Assembly (NCBI GenBank): GCA_041552055.1
Contig: JBFELO010000004.1
Span: 1 to 64,000 of the forward strand
Length of the DNA stretch: 64,000 nt
Direction: 5' to 3'
From: JBFELO01 sp041552055
GTDB taxonomy: Bacteria; Acidobacteriota; Thermoanaerobaculia; Thermoanaerobaculales; Sulfomarinibacteraceae
Below the pieces are notes generated by a model. That model was not told the origin of the DNA and ran no database searches. It worked only from the letters and a program-made list of their open reading frames with translations. Below, in pieces: positions 42,860 through 53,679 of the stretch. The position numbers were made by a program, and so were the translations under genes. Position 1 is the first letter of the stretch; every line of letters begins with the position of its first letter.

Positions 42860-43620
42860 GATTCCCCACCCGCCCGGATGCTGGATCCCCCTCCCACCCT
42901 GTTCTTCGTCTTCATCATCGTCTTCATCTTCGTCTCTCTCCCGCCGACCACCCGTCGCTGGTCGCTCGTCGCTGGACCACCCGCCCGGCCGGAGCAAGGA
43001 AGAGGGAACAAGGAACAGGGAGCACACCCACCCGATCCCCGGATTCGCTGTGTAGGCGCGCACCCCGTGCGCGCCCCCGAGCGGCTGATTACTTTCGTCG
43101 CGTCTCCAGTCGAGAGGTCATAGGGGCGCGCCGAGGGCTGCGCGCCTGCGGATTCTCACTCGGCGAGGCCGGCGTAGCCTCAGCGCGCCCTCTCCCCAAC
43201 GCGTTTCCCGCGGTTGCCACCTTCAACAATCTTGGGCCTTGGAGGCGTTGGCGTGGTGAGCAGAGAGTGTCCCAAGATTGTTGAAGATGGCACGCCCGCA
43301 CGAGGCGCCGTCGTCGTTCCTCCGGTCGCATCGATTGCTCGACACCCGAGGCTCCCTCTCCCCGACAAATTACGCCCGTGGACCGATGGCGCCGGTGCCT
43401 TGCACTTGTGCCTATTTTTCTGTGTCTATGTGTCTGTGCCCCTGTGGCGTTCTGTCGGGTGGGTGGGCGGATCCGTGTCATCTGTGGGCAGTCTTCTCTG
43501 ATCTGCGTACATCTGCGTGATCTGCGGTTTGTCTCTCGGGTGGGTGGGTGGTCCAGTTACCAGCCACCAGCGGCGGCCGGGTGGGGGATCAAGTATCATC
43601 GTCGATCGGGAGGATACCCA
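42860..43620. repeat. 811-base repeat-filled spacer
   Basis: The spacer contains GATGCTGGAT at the left C-rich boundary, trinucleotide-like TCTTCATC runs (42905-42935), heptads TCGCTGG/TCGCTCG (42956-42975), octads of the TGTGTCTA type (43421-43445), ATCTGCGT units (43501-43527) and G-rich GGGTGGGTGGG boundaries (43457, 43538). Near its end GTTACCAGCCACCAGCGG is the complement of the TCGCTGG heptads, so the spacer is an inverted arrangement. A separate palindrome sits inside it. No gene is supported. Confidence 0.6.
43185..43330. repeat. Palindromic element with perfect 16-bp arms
   Basis: CTTCAACAATCTTGGG (43221-43236) and CCCAAGATTGTTGAAG (43271-43286) are perfect complements separated by 34 bases. 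The left flank (GCGCGCCCTCTCCCC...TTCCCGCGGTTGC) and right flank (GGCACGCCCGCACGA) match the flanks of the palindrome at 58252-58315. Confidence 0.7.
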
Positions 43621-43622
43621 AC

Positions 43623-43958
43623 ATGTGCGACAACGAAATGGTGATGAAGGCCTGTCGACCGGTGCCGGCCGGGACACCACCCCTCGCCGGTCATGACCTG
43701 GACCACCTGCTCGGGCACGCCGAGGGCTGGGAGATCTCGAACGGGAATCTGACCAAGGGATTCAAGTTCGAAGACCACTACCAGACCGTTGCTTTCGTCA
43801 ACGCGGTGGCCTGGATCTCGCACCGCGAGGACCACCACCCGGAGCTGGTCGTGGGGTACAACACCTGCACCGTCCGTTACGCGACCCACTCGATCGGTGG
43901 CCTGTCGGAGAACGATTTCATCTGTGCCGCCAAGGTGGACCACCTCGTGGAGAAATGA
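43623..43958 (+). CDS. phhB: Pterin-4a-carbinolamine dehydratase
   Basis: A 111-residue protein with the PCD core: GWEISNGNLTKGFKFEDHYQTVAFVNAVAWISHREDHHPELVVGYNTCTVRYATHSIGGLSENDF. The HHPE motif with a further His is the catalytic triad. It dehydrates 4a-hydroxytetrahydropterin for aromatic amino acid hydroxylases, or recycles molybdopterin-type pterins in organisms without them. SD GGGAGGAT precedes the ATG at 43623. The lipoprotein cytochrome follows 14 bp later and is probably co-transcribed. Confidence 0.92.
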   Translation: MCDNEMVMKACRPVPAGTPPLAGHDLDHLLGHAEGWEISNGNLTKGFKFEDHYQTVAFVNAVAWISHREDHHPELVVGYNTCTVRYATHSIGGLSENDFICAAKVDHLVEK

Positions 43959-43972
43959 GGAGGTTGGACTCG

Positions 43973-44359
43973 ATGCGTTTTGGACGGTACGCGATGGCAC
44001 TCGGGTGGCTCGCAGCCGTCGTCATCCTGATCGGGTGCGGCGCGGGTCAGGACCGCCCCGACCCGAACCTGTCGGCCGAGGCCCAGCAGGGCTGGCACGC
44101 GTACAGGGCGCTTGGATGCGGGAGCTGCCACGGAGACCAGCTAGAGGGCAAACGCTCCGGGCCCGCACTGACCGGTATCACCGACCACTGGCAGGAGGAG
44201 ACACTCGTCACCTACCTCAAGGACCCGGCGGCGATGATCAAGACCACTCCCAGGCTCGCCTACAGGGCCGAACAGTATCCGATCGCGATGCCGGGTTTCG
44301 CCGCCAAGGCCGACGAGGCGACGCTGGCCCAGATCGCCGCGTATCTGCTCCAGTCCTGA
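43973..44359 (+). CDS. Class I c-type cytochrome, lipoprotein
   Basis: A 128-residue protein with lipobox VILIGC (Cys22), so membrane-anchored on the periplasmic side. One haem c is attached at CGSCH (49-53); the axial Met is in YPIAMPGFAAKA. The fold is a short cytochrome c of the c5/cbb3-associated type. It may donate electrons to an oxidase or other periplasmic partner not encoded here. The ATG at 43973 is preferred because GAGGAGG lies nine bases upstream; an earlier ATG at 43955 overlaps the phhB stop. Confidence 0.85.
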   Translation: MRFGRYAMALGWLAAVVILIGCGAGQDRPDPNLSAEAQQGWHAYRALGCGSCHGDQLEGKRSGPALTGITDHWQEETLVTYLKDPAAMIKTTPRLAYRAEQYPIAMPGFAAKADEATLAQIAAYLLQS

Positions 44360-44411
44360 CCGGTGGAGTGATCGTTGTTCGGCACAGTCGTCCTCATTCC
44401 GGGCGACGGTT

Positions 44412-44618
44412 TTACGCGTGCACTCCGGACGGTCCCCTGAGCACCCTCGCCGGAAGCTGCAGCAGCGCTCGCAGAAGGTCGAACACCGCGGTCACGGTGA
44501 TGCCGATCAGCCGGAACGGCAGCAGCAGCAGCCACACGAGCGGGTACAGCAGCAGGGCGAGCAGCGCCAGCGGCCAGCACAGAACCAACAGAATGAGCCA
44601 CAGCAAAAACTTCAACAT
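44412..44618 (-). CDS. Small conserved membrane protein
   Basis: A 68-residue protein that is almost entirely hydrophobic in its first 45 residues (LLWLILLVLCWPLALLALLL, VWLLLLPFRLIGI), followed by a short basic amphipathic helix. It probably forms two transmembrane helices. Short proteins of this pattern are found in several phyla without known function. It lies on the opposite strand between cytochrome c and the aspartase fusion. Confidence 0.55.
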   Translation of the reverse strand: MLKFLLWLILLVLCWPLALLALLLYPLVWLLLLPFRLIGITVTAVFDLLRALLQLPARVLRGPSGVHA

Positions 44619-44772
44619 CTCACCGAAGAATAACGCAAAGTCGACCGGCGGGTTCTCCGTGTTCGTTCCCGATGGTTCGTGCTAGCGTTCGCCACACACG
44701 CAGTGTTCGCGTGGTCTTCGTCGCGGCGGCGCCGCAGATACCCGATGAATCATGCGGGCTGGGGAGGCATCG

Positions 44773-46641
<1,869 letters not shown>

Positions 46642-46682
46642 GTCGCAGGGCTCATGCAACGTCGTGGGCGGACACGTTATCT

Positions 46683-46699
46683 GCCGAGAGATTCTCGGC
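46683..46699. terminator. Possible bidirectional hairpin between convergent genes
   Basis: GCCGAGA-GAT-TCTCGGC is a perfect 7-bp stem in the 77-base gap between the aspartase fusion and the HD-GYP gene. There is no T-tract, so intrinsic termination is uncertain. Confidence 0.3.
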
Positions 46700-46718
46700 G
46701 GTCGGTGCCGCTTTCCCG

Positions 46719-47726
46719 CTAACCGGAAGCCGCTTCAGCCTCGACTTCGTCGCGCTCTTCGAGCATCTCGAGGAATTCGTGGAAGATCAGCTTGTCCCAG
46801 TAGCCGAGTGAGGTCTCCTTCGTCATGACCTCCACCGCCTCTGCCTTGGACAGTGCCTTTCGATAGCACCGGTCGAAGCGCAGAGCATCGTACACGTCGA
46901 TAACCTGGAAGACGCGTGCGATCAGCGGGATGTCGTCACCTTTGAGACCGTCCGGATATCCCGAGCCGTCGTACCGTTCGTGGTGGTGCCGGATCAGTGG
47001 GAGCACAGGCCGCAGGCTGCGCAGTGGTGAGCAGATCTCGACACCGATCTCGACGTGGCGTTTCATCACGTCCCACTCATCCACCGTGAGAGGACCCGGC
47101 TTGAGCAGGATGGCGTCCGGGATGCCGACCTTTCCGAGGTCGTGGAGATAGGCACCGCGGCGCAGCGCGGTCAGGACGTCGTCGTTCAGGCCGAGGCGTT
47201 CGCCCAGGCGGACCGACCTCTGTGCGAGGCGGCCACAGTGGTCGCCCGTTTCCTGGTCGCGAGCCTCCACCGTGCGGGCGATCGAGAACACCATCTGCTC
47301 GGCGGAATCGAGTTCGAGGGTCAGCCGACGGAAGTTGATCAGGTTCCGGACCCTGACCTCCAGCTCCACGAGATCGCACGGCTTGTTGAGAAAGTCCGTC
47401 GCCCCAGCCTCGAGGCCCTTCAACCGCGCCTCTCGTGAGCCGTATCCGGTCAGAAAGACCACCGGAATCAGGCGGGTCTCGGGATCCTCCTTGAGCTGCC
47501 GGCAGACCTCGTAGCCGTCCATTCCAGGCATCATCACGTCGAGCAGTACGACGTCGGGCTGGTGCTCCCGCGCCAGCACGAGGGCGGATCCGCCGTCGAG
47601 CGCCTGCCAGACCTTGAAGTCGAGGGTGCAGAGGGCGTCGGACAGCGCTTCGAGCGCGCCCGGGTCATCGTCGACGGCCAGAACCGCACCCTGGTGGTCC
47701 GGTGCGTTGTTCCCCTTGCCACTCAT
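46719..47726 (-). CDS. Response regulator with HD-GYP cyclic-di-GMP phosphodiesterase domain
   Basis: A 335-residue protein. A receiver domain (about 12-125) has VLAVDDDPGALE, the phosphoacceptor Asp in DVVLLDVMMPGMDGYEV, Thr in VVFLTGYGS and Lys in FLNKPCD. The HD-GYP domain (about 150-325) has HCGRLAQRSV, YLHDLGKVGIPDAIL, RHHHERYDGSGYPDGLKGDDIPL and DVYDAL, so metal ligands and the GYP loop are intact. It should hydrolyse c-di-GMP on phosphorylation. The partner histidine kinase is not adjacent. ATG at 47726 or nine codons upstream. Divergent from rfbA. Confidence 0.9.
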   Translation of the reverse strand: MSGKGNNAPDHQGAVLAVDDDPGALEALSDALCTLDFKVWQALDGGSALVLAREHQPDVVLLDVMMPGMDGYEVCRQLKEDPETRLIPVVFLTGYGSREARLKGLEAGATDFLNKPCDLVELEVRVRNLINFRRLTLELDSAEQMVFSIARTVEARDQETGDHCGRLAQRSVRLGERLGLNDDVLTALRRGAYLHDLGKVGIPDAILLKPGPLTVDEWDVMKRHVEIGVEICSPLRSLRPVLPLIRHHHERYDGSGYPDGLKGDDIPLIARVFQVIDVYDALRFDRCYRKALSKAEAVEVMTKETSLGYWDKLIFHEFLEMLEERDEVEAEAASG

Positions 47727-47918
47727 GATGACAGCCTGTGCAGTTGCCCCCATCTACAACTCCCCCCACGGCCTTCTGTACCAATTCGAGGCAAGAATGA
47801 TGCATCGCCTCCTCGAAGCATGGAGACTTCCAGCTGCACGATTCTCCGCGGTTGGGGCCCTTCCGACCGTGTGTTAGACTCCGTTCCCGGGCTGCAGCAG
47901 GTCTCAGAAAGGGCACTC

Positions 47919-48809
47919 ATGAAGGGCATCGTGCTGGCGGGCGGAGCCGGAACGCGACTCCATCCGATCACCCGCGTGGTGAGCAAGCAGCTGCTGCCGG
48001 TGTACGACAAGCCGATGGTGTACTACCCGCTGAGCTTGCTCATGCTGGCGGAAATCAGGGAAATCCTGATCATCTCCACGCCGCGCGACCTCCCGACCTT
48101 CCAGGAGCTGTTGGGTGACGGCGATAGCTTCGGCGTGGAGCTTCATTACGTGGAGCAGGTCCGCCCCGAGGGACTGACTCAAGCATTCTTGCTCGGCCGG
48201 GAGTTTCTCTCCGGCTCGCCTGCATGCCTTGTCCTCGGTGACAACATCCTGTACGGACACGGCCTGTCGGGGCTCCTTCGTCACAGCGCCGAGCTGACCT
48301 CGGGCGCGCGTATCTTCGGCTATTACGTCCGCGATCCTCAGCGGTACGGCGTGGTCGAGTTTGACGCCGACGGCCGTGCGCTCACCATCGAAGAGAAGCC
48401 TGCACGACCGAGGAGTCACTTCGCAGTACCCGGGCTGTACTTCTACGGGCCCGACGTGTGCGACGTCGCTGCGACGCTGCAGCCCAGCTCACGCGGCGAG
48501 CTCGAGATCACCGATCTCAATCGGAGGTACCTGGAGCGGGGCGAGCTTCAGGTCGAGGTTCTGGGGCGGGGTTTCGCCTGGCTCGACGCGGGCACCCATC
48601 GAAGTCTCATGGAGGCGTCGAGCTTCATTCAGGCGATCGAGGAGCGACAGGGCCTCAAGGTGGGTTGCCTACAGGAAATCGCGTGGCACAACGGCTGGAT
48701 CTCGACCGAACAGCTGCGACAGGAGGCGGATGCAGTCGGGAACTCCAGCTACGGCCACTACCTGCTCGATCTCATCGAGACGGCCGGGGTGCGCGGTGGA
48801 CAGGATTGA
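47919..48809 (+). CDS. rfbA: Glucose-1-phosphate thymidylyltransferase
   Basis: A 296-residue nucleotidyltransferase starting MKGIVLAGGAGTRLHPITRVVSKQLLPVYDKPMVYYPL, with FLGDNILYGHG-like LVLGDNILYGHGL, YGVVEFDADGRALTIEEKP and WLDAGTHRSLMEASSFI, all standard for RfbA/RmlA. It makes dTDP-glucose from dTTP and glucose-1-phosphate, the first step to dTDP-rhamnose and other dTDP-sugars. It starts the rfbACB operon; the next gene overlaps by 14 bases. Confidence 0.96.
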   Translation: MKGIVLAGGAGTRLHPITRVVSKQLLPVYDKPMVYYPLSLLMLAEIREILIISTPRDLPTFQELLGDGDSFGVELHYVEQVRPEGLTQAFLLGREFLSGSPACLVLGDNILYGHGLSGLLRHSAELTSGARIFGYYVRDPQRYGVVEFDADGRALTIEEKPARPRSHFAVPGLYFYGPDVCDVAATLQPSSRGELEITDLNRRYLERGELQVEVLGRGFAWLDAGTHRSLMEASSFIQAIEERQGLKVGCLQEIAWHNGWISTEQLRQEADAVGNSSYGHYLLDLIETAGVRGGQD

Positions 48810-49355
48810 CACTCCACTCCCCGGAGTTTGGCTGATCGAGCCTCGCGTGATCCCCGACCGGCGCGGTTTCTTCCTCGAGTCGTACAACCAGCGCGAGATG
48901 GCCGACATCGGGATCACCGAACGCTTCGTCCAGGACAACCACTCGCGGTCGCGGCGCGGCGTGTTGCGCGGGCTCCACTACCAGGTCACCAGGCAGCAGT
49001 CCAAGCTGGTGCGGGCGACCCGGGGCGCGATCTTCGACGTCGCGGTCGACGTAAGGCGCGGGAGTCCAACGTTCGGACGCTGGACCGGCGCCGGACTCTC
49101 CGCCGAGTCCCACACGATGATGTACATACCACAAGGATTCGCGCACGGATTTTTGGTGCTCAGCGATGTCGCCGATGTCCAGTACAAGTGCAGCGACTAC
49201 TACGCGCCCGAGGACGAGCGCGGAGTCGCGTGGAATGATCCCGAGCTCGGCATCGAGTGGCCGCTGGGCGACCTCGAGCCCGTGCTGTCGGATCGCGACC
49301 TCGGCTGGTGCCCTCTGAGCCAGACCGACGGGGTCGACCTCCCGGTGTTCACGCG

Positions 49356-49359
<4 letters not shown>
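48796..49359 (+). CDS. rfbC: dTDP-4-dehydrorhamnose 3,5-epimerase
   Basis: A 187-residue cupin-fold epimerase: FVQDNHSRSRRGVLRGLHYQ with the catalytic His in LRGLHYQ, RGAIFDVAVDVRRGSPTFG, MYIPQGFAHGFLVLSD and the Tyr-containing YKCSDYYAPEDERGVAWNDPELGIEWP. It epimerises dTDP-4-keto-6-deoxyglucose. The start is GTG at 48796, inside the rfbA end; no ATG is available at this position. Confidence 0.95.
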
Positions 49360-50426
<1,067 letters not shown>

Positions 50427-50545
50427 CCTCCCAACCGCCCGATGCTAGATACTTGATGCTGGATGCTGGGTCCCCCGCCCGCCCAGGGTTTATGGGCGTG
50501 GGGGCATGGGGCCTTGAGGGAACGGAGACACCGGGAGAACCCCTC

Positions 50546-50608
50546 AGGGCCTCAAGCCCAGGCCGGCACTCACGCATGAGTGCCGGGCCGTCAAGCCCTC
50601 AGGCCCTT
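50546..50608 (+). terminator. Long hairpin downstream of rfbACB
   Basis: The left arm (AGGGCCTCAAGCCCAGGCCG plus GCACTCA) pairs with the right arm (TGAGTGCCGGGCCGTCAAGC plus CCTCAGGCCCTT) around a CGCA loop, a stem of about 28 bp with few mismatches. No T-tract follows. The right arm is the 32-bp dispersed unit. It could stop transcription or protect the rfb mRNA end. Confidence 0.45.
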
Positions 50609-50649
50609 CCACCGTCGGCGGCCTCGAGGCTGCAAGGGCGGAGTCGCAA

Positions 50650-50780
50650 ATGTCTCGAGGGGCGCGCTGTGCGGGCGTGCCAGGTACGTCCTTGTGCGGC
50701 CGATAGCCCGCGAGGAATTGGCAACCGTTCGTGGCCGCACAATGCTCGTACCTGGCAACCTCGGGGAGCGCGACGGAAAA
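50650..50780. repeat. Imperfect palindrome before the porin gene end
   Basis: TGCCAGGTACGTCCTTGTGC (from 50678) pairs with the arm ending TGCTCGTACCTGGCA (50733-50757). Outer parts CTCGAGGGGCGCG and CGGGGAGCGCG also pair. The 398-base gap between rfbB and the porin holds this, the hairpin at 50546-50608 and GATGCTG heptads (50456-50469), and no gene. Confidence 0.6.
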
Positions 50781-50824
50781 AGGGCGCGTCCATTTCACCG
50801 AGCCGTGTCGATCTGAACAGTAAA

Positions 50825-52165
50825 TCAAAACACCAGCTGAATCATCGCGCGGAAGCGCCAGTCGTTTTGATCGGGGCGCGCCTCGATCGGTGACGGTTCG
50901 CCATCGATGACCGCGCCGGGATCATCGGCGAACTCTCTCGTCAGCCAGGACGTGTCCACCTGGAGCTTGTGCCGATGTCCGTCGTTGATGAACCAGTTGA
51001 CGCCGACCGTGATCTCCGAGATCTTGCCCTCGATCTGAGGGACGTACTCCTCGCCGTCGAACACGTGGGCCACCAGGAGCCCGGAGTCGATGGACGCGCG
51101 ATACGTGGCCGGCGTCAGCCGCTGGTTCTCGGCGTAGCGGGCGGCGACCTCGAACTTCCCCGGCACCACCATGTACCCCGCCTGAACCCTCCAGCCCTGA
51201 CGGTCGAAGTCGCCGTCGTGGTCGCGAAATTCGTACGACTCCGTCGCCCACTCGGCATCGAGAGAAAAGCCGCGATACCGATTCATGATGGCGAGATCGT
51301 AGCCGCGCTCATCGAACCCTCCGCCCTCGGCGCTCGACTCGGAGTAGGCCGAGCCCAGCAGGCCGAGGCGATACCGGTCAGACCCCTCGAGGTCACCCTG
51401 GAACCGCGAGTCGATCCAACCCCACGGGTGATAGCCGGCCCTGACAGCGAACAGGTGCCTGTTGTCCGGATTACCGAGCCCCCGAGTGCCCCGGCCCTGC
51501 CACACGCCGACCTGGTACTCGAAGGTCGGAGTGGTGTTCGAGCCTCGCAGCCCGGCCACCTGGACGCCCTGTGAGCGGTAGAGGGTCAGGCCACCGGTGG
51601 CAAACCCGGTCGGCGCCCGGGCGTTGAGGCGGAAGAACCAAGTGCCGCCTCCCGGGTACACCGGACCGTCGCCGAAATCGATATCGGTCTCGCCGCTGAA
51701 CACGGAGCGTTCGACGAATTGCAGACCGAAACCCGAGTTGATGAACTCGAGGCCGTACCCGATCTTGAACCGTCCGACTCCGATTCTCGCCAGCGGATGG
51801 AGCCGGTACTCGAGCCATGCATCGTGCAGATTGACCGCGTTGGTGTTCTCAAGTTGGACGTGCAGAAAATAGGTGAAACGTGGCTCGAATGCGTGACCGG
51901 CGAACCACACCCTTGCACGGCGGAGGTAGAAGCTCGAGTAATCGGTGTCGTTGCCCTGAATACGCTGATCGTAGTCCAGGTAGGTGTAGCGAAATTGGAT
52001 GGCGCCCCACAGGCGGAGCGAGAAGCGCTGGTCCTGGGTCGAGAACTGGAAACCGAGATCGTAGGTCTCGGCCACGTCGTCGATGGCCTCGGCTGCGCCG
52101 AGCGATCCGACCGACAACAGCGCCAGCGCGGCGACCACGACCCGTGCAACGCGGAGATGCGCCAT
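50825..52165 (-). CDS. Outer-membrane porin, phosphate-selective porin O/P type
   Basis: A 446-residue protein with a signal peptide (about 1-25, GSLGAAEA), an early strand RLWGAIQFRYTYLDYD, the family segment FYLRRARVWFAGHAFEPRFTYFLHVQLE, LARIGVGRFKIGYGLEF, and a C-terminal strand ending IQLVF with final Phe. This matches the OprP/OprO family. The promoter at 52196-52225 would start RNA near 52189. This supports the ATG at 52165 (leader about 24 bases with GGGGG) over the one at 52183. It follows the NtrC-type regulator gene on the same strand, 137 bases away. Confidence 0.8.
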   Translation of the reverse strand: MAHLRVARVVVAALALLSVGSLGAAEAIDDVAETYDLGFQFSTQDQRFSLRLWGAIQFRYTYLDYDQRIQGNDTDYSSFYLRRARVWFAGHAFEPRFTYFLHVQLENTNAVNLHDAWLEYRLHPLARIGVGRFKIGYGLEFINSGFGLQFVERSVFSGETDIDFGDGPVYPGGGTWFFRLNARAPTGFATGGLTLYRSQGVQVAGLRGSNTTPTFEYQVGVWQGRGTRGLGNPDNRHLFAVRAGYHPWGWIDSRFQGDLEGSDRYRLGLLGSAYSESSAEGGGFDERGYDLAIMNRYRGFSLDAEWATESYEFRDHDGDFDRQGWRVQAGYMVVPGKFEVAARYAENQRLTPATYRASIDSGLLVAHVFDGEEYVPQIEGKISEITVGVNWFINDGHRHKLQVDTSWLTREFADDPGAVIDGEPSPIEARPDQNDWRFRAMIQLVF

Positions 52166-52195
52166 GCGTCCCCCGATCGACATCCGCCAGGCAGC

Positions 52196-52225
52196 AGTAT
52201 AAGTTCATTGTGGGAATTTTCACAA
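52196..52225 (-). promoter_or_regulatory. Sigma-70 promoter with CRP-like site for the porin gene
   Basis: On the minus strand, TTGTGA (52225-52220), an 18-base spacer and TATACT (52201-52196). The -35 is embedded in the inverted repeat TTGTG-N8-CACAA (52208-52225), which differs from the CRP core TGTGA-N6-TCACA at one position. A CRP/FNR-family protein bound here would cover the -35, suggesting repression, or the site may simply be the promoter. Confidence 0.6.
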
Positions 52226-52302
52226 AATCGAGCTGCCCGCTCTTCTCAGGGGAGTTCGTCGCGAGTGCGCAACCGAAGGCTAGTGAGAAGTGTTGGCCAG
52301 GC

Positions 52303-53679
52303 TCAGTCGACGGTGATCTCGTGGAGCTTGATCTTCTCCCAGAGGGTCTTTCGCGAGATCCCGAGCAGGTCTGCGGCCTCTGCCCGACGACCCTCCGTGG
52401 CCGCCAGCGCCGCGCGAATCGCCTCGGTCTCGGCCTGATCCACCGCCTCGTGCAACGAGCGAACCTGCGCCACACGCCGCCGCCCACCCTCCTGTCGGTC
52501 TCCCCGCAGGCTCGCGGGCAGATCGTCGAGGGTGATCTGGGAACCGCGACTGAACAGCACCGCCCGCTCGACCACGTTGCGGAGCTCACGAACGTTCCCC
52601 GGCCACGAGTACGCCTCGAACAGGTCCATCACCTCGTCGACGAAACCGTCGATCTCTCGCCCCCGCTCCTCGGCGAACTCGTGCAGGAAGGATTGGACGA
52701 GCAAAGGAATGTCCTCCGTTCTTTCTCGGAGGGGCGGCAGGTGAATCGACACCGTGTTGACCCGGAAGTACAGATCTTCCCGAAACTTCCCGGCGTCAAT
52801 CTCCTCCTCGAGCGGACGCAGGGACGCGGACACGATGCGGACGTCCACATCGATCGGTCGGTTGGATCCGAGCCGTTCAATCTGCCGTTCCTGCAACACG
52901 CGCAGCAGCTTGACCTGGAAGTTCCAGGGGAGCTCGCCGATTTCGTCGAGGAATAGGGTGCCGCCGCTGGCCGCCTCGAATCGGCCGATCCTGCGCTCGC
53001 TGGCACCGGTGAAGGCACCCTTCTCGTATCCGAACAGCTCGGATTCGATGAGAGACTCCGGGAGCGAGGCACAGCTGACCCGCACGTACGGTTTGGTGCG
53101 TCGGCGCGAGTTGAAGTGAATGGCCGAGGCCACCATCTCCTTGCCCGTCCCACTCTCGCCGTGCACCAGCACCGAGGCGTCGGAGTCCGCGACCAGCCGG
53201 ATGAGATCGAAGACCTCCTGCATCTCTTTCGATTTCCCGATGATGTTCGAGAACGAGTGACGCTGCTCGAGCTGTTGTTGAAGTCGGACATTTTGCTGCT
53301 GCAGCAACCGCACCGAGCAGACATTCGAGAGTCGGACGATCAGCTGCGCCATCGAAAACGGCTTCGCGATGAAGTCCTCCGCTCCCTCGCGCATCGCCTC
53401 GACCGCCCGATCGACGGTGCCGTGGGCGGTGATGATGACCACCGTCGCTTCCGGATGCATCGCCTTGATCCGGCGCAGCAGGTCCAGGCCGCTCATCCTT
53501 GGCATGACCAGATCCGCGAGCACGACATCGTGCAGGTGCTGCTCGAACAGGGCGGATCCCTTGACGCCATCCTCGGCGACGTCCACGACCCAGCCCTCCT
53601 TGCGGAGGGCATCCGCCATGGTGATCCGCAGCAGCGGCTCATCCTCGACGATCAGGAGCCGATTCCCGCAGATCTTCAT
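52303..53679 (-). CDS. NtrC-family sigma-54-dependent response regulator
   Basis: A 458-residue protein: receiver domain (about 5-120, VEDEP, phosphoacceptor Asp56 in VVLADLVMP, Lys in FIAKPF), AAA+ domain (about 140-375) with Walker A GESGTGKE, GAFTGA in EKGAFTGASERR, Walker B TLFLDEIGELP and an intact arginine-finger region, and a Fis-type HTH (about 420-455, RAEAADLLGISRKTLWEKI). All residues for sigma-54 activation are present. Its kinase is the adjacent gene (4-base overlap). No clear -24/-12 sigma-54 promoter was found near it; targets are unknown. Confidence 0.95.
   Translation of the reverse strand: MKICGNRLLIVEDEPLLRITMADALRKEGWVVDVAEDGVKGSALFEQHLHDVVLADLVMPRMSGLDLLRRIKAMHPEATVVIITAHGTVDRAVEAMREGAEDFIAKPFSMAQLIVRLSNVCSVRLLQQQNVRLQQQLEQRHSFSNIIGKSKEMQEVFDLIRLVADSDASVLVHGESGTGKEMVASAIHFNSRRRTKPYVRVSCASLPESLIESELFGYEKGAFTGASERRIGRFEAASGGTLFLDEIGELPWNFQVKLLRVLQERQIERLGSNRPIDVDVRIVSASLRPLEEEIDAGKFREDLYFRVNTVSIHLPPLRERTEDIPLLVQSFLHEFAEERGREIDGFVDEVMDLFEAYSWPGNVRELRNVVERAVLFSRGSQITLDDLPASLRGDRQEGGRRRVAQVRSLHEAVDQAETEAIRAALAATEGRRAEAADLLGISRKTLWEKIKLHEITVD

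Noticed and set aside
42900..42940. TCTTCATC/TCATCGTC runs (also 58083-58112) as coding low-complexity regions
   Set aside because: They lie in gene-free spacers, are not in a sustained open frame with a start signal, and fit the short-period repeat pattern.
52226..52302. Sigma-54 -24/-12 promoter between the NtrC-type regulator and the porin
   Set aside because: No GG-N10-GC arrangement with acceptable flanks was seen; a sigma-70-like promoter is present instead.
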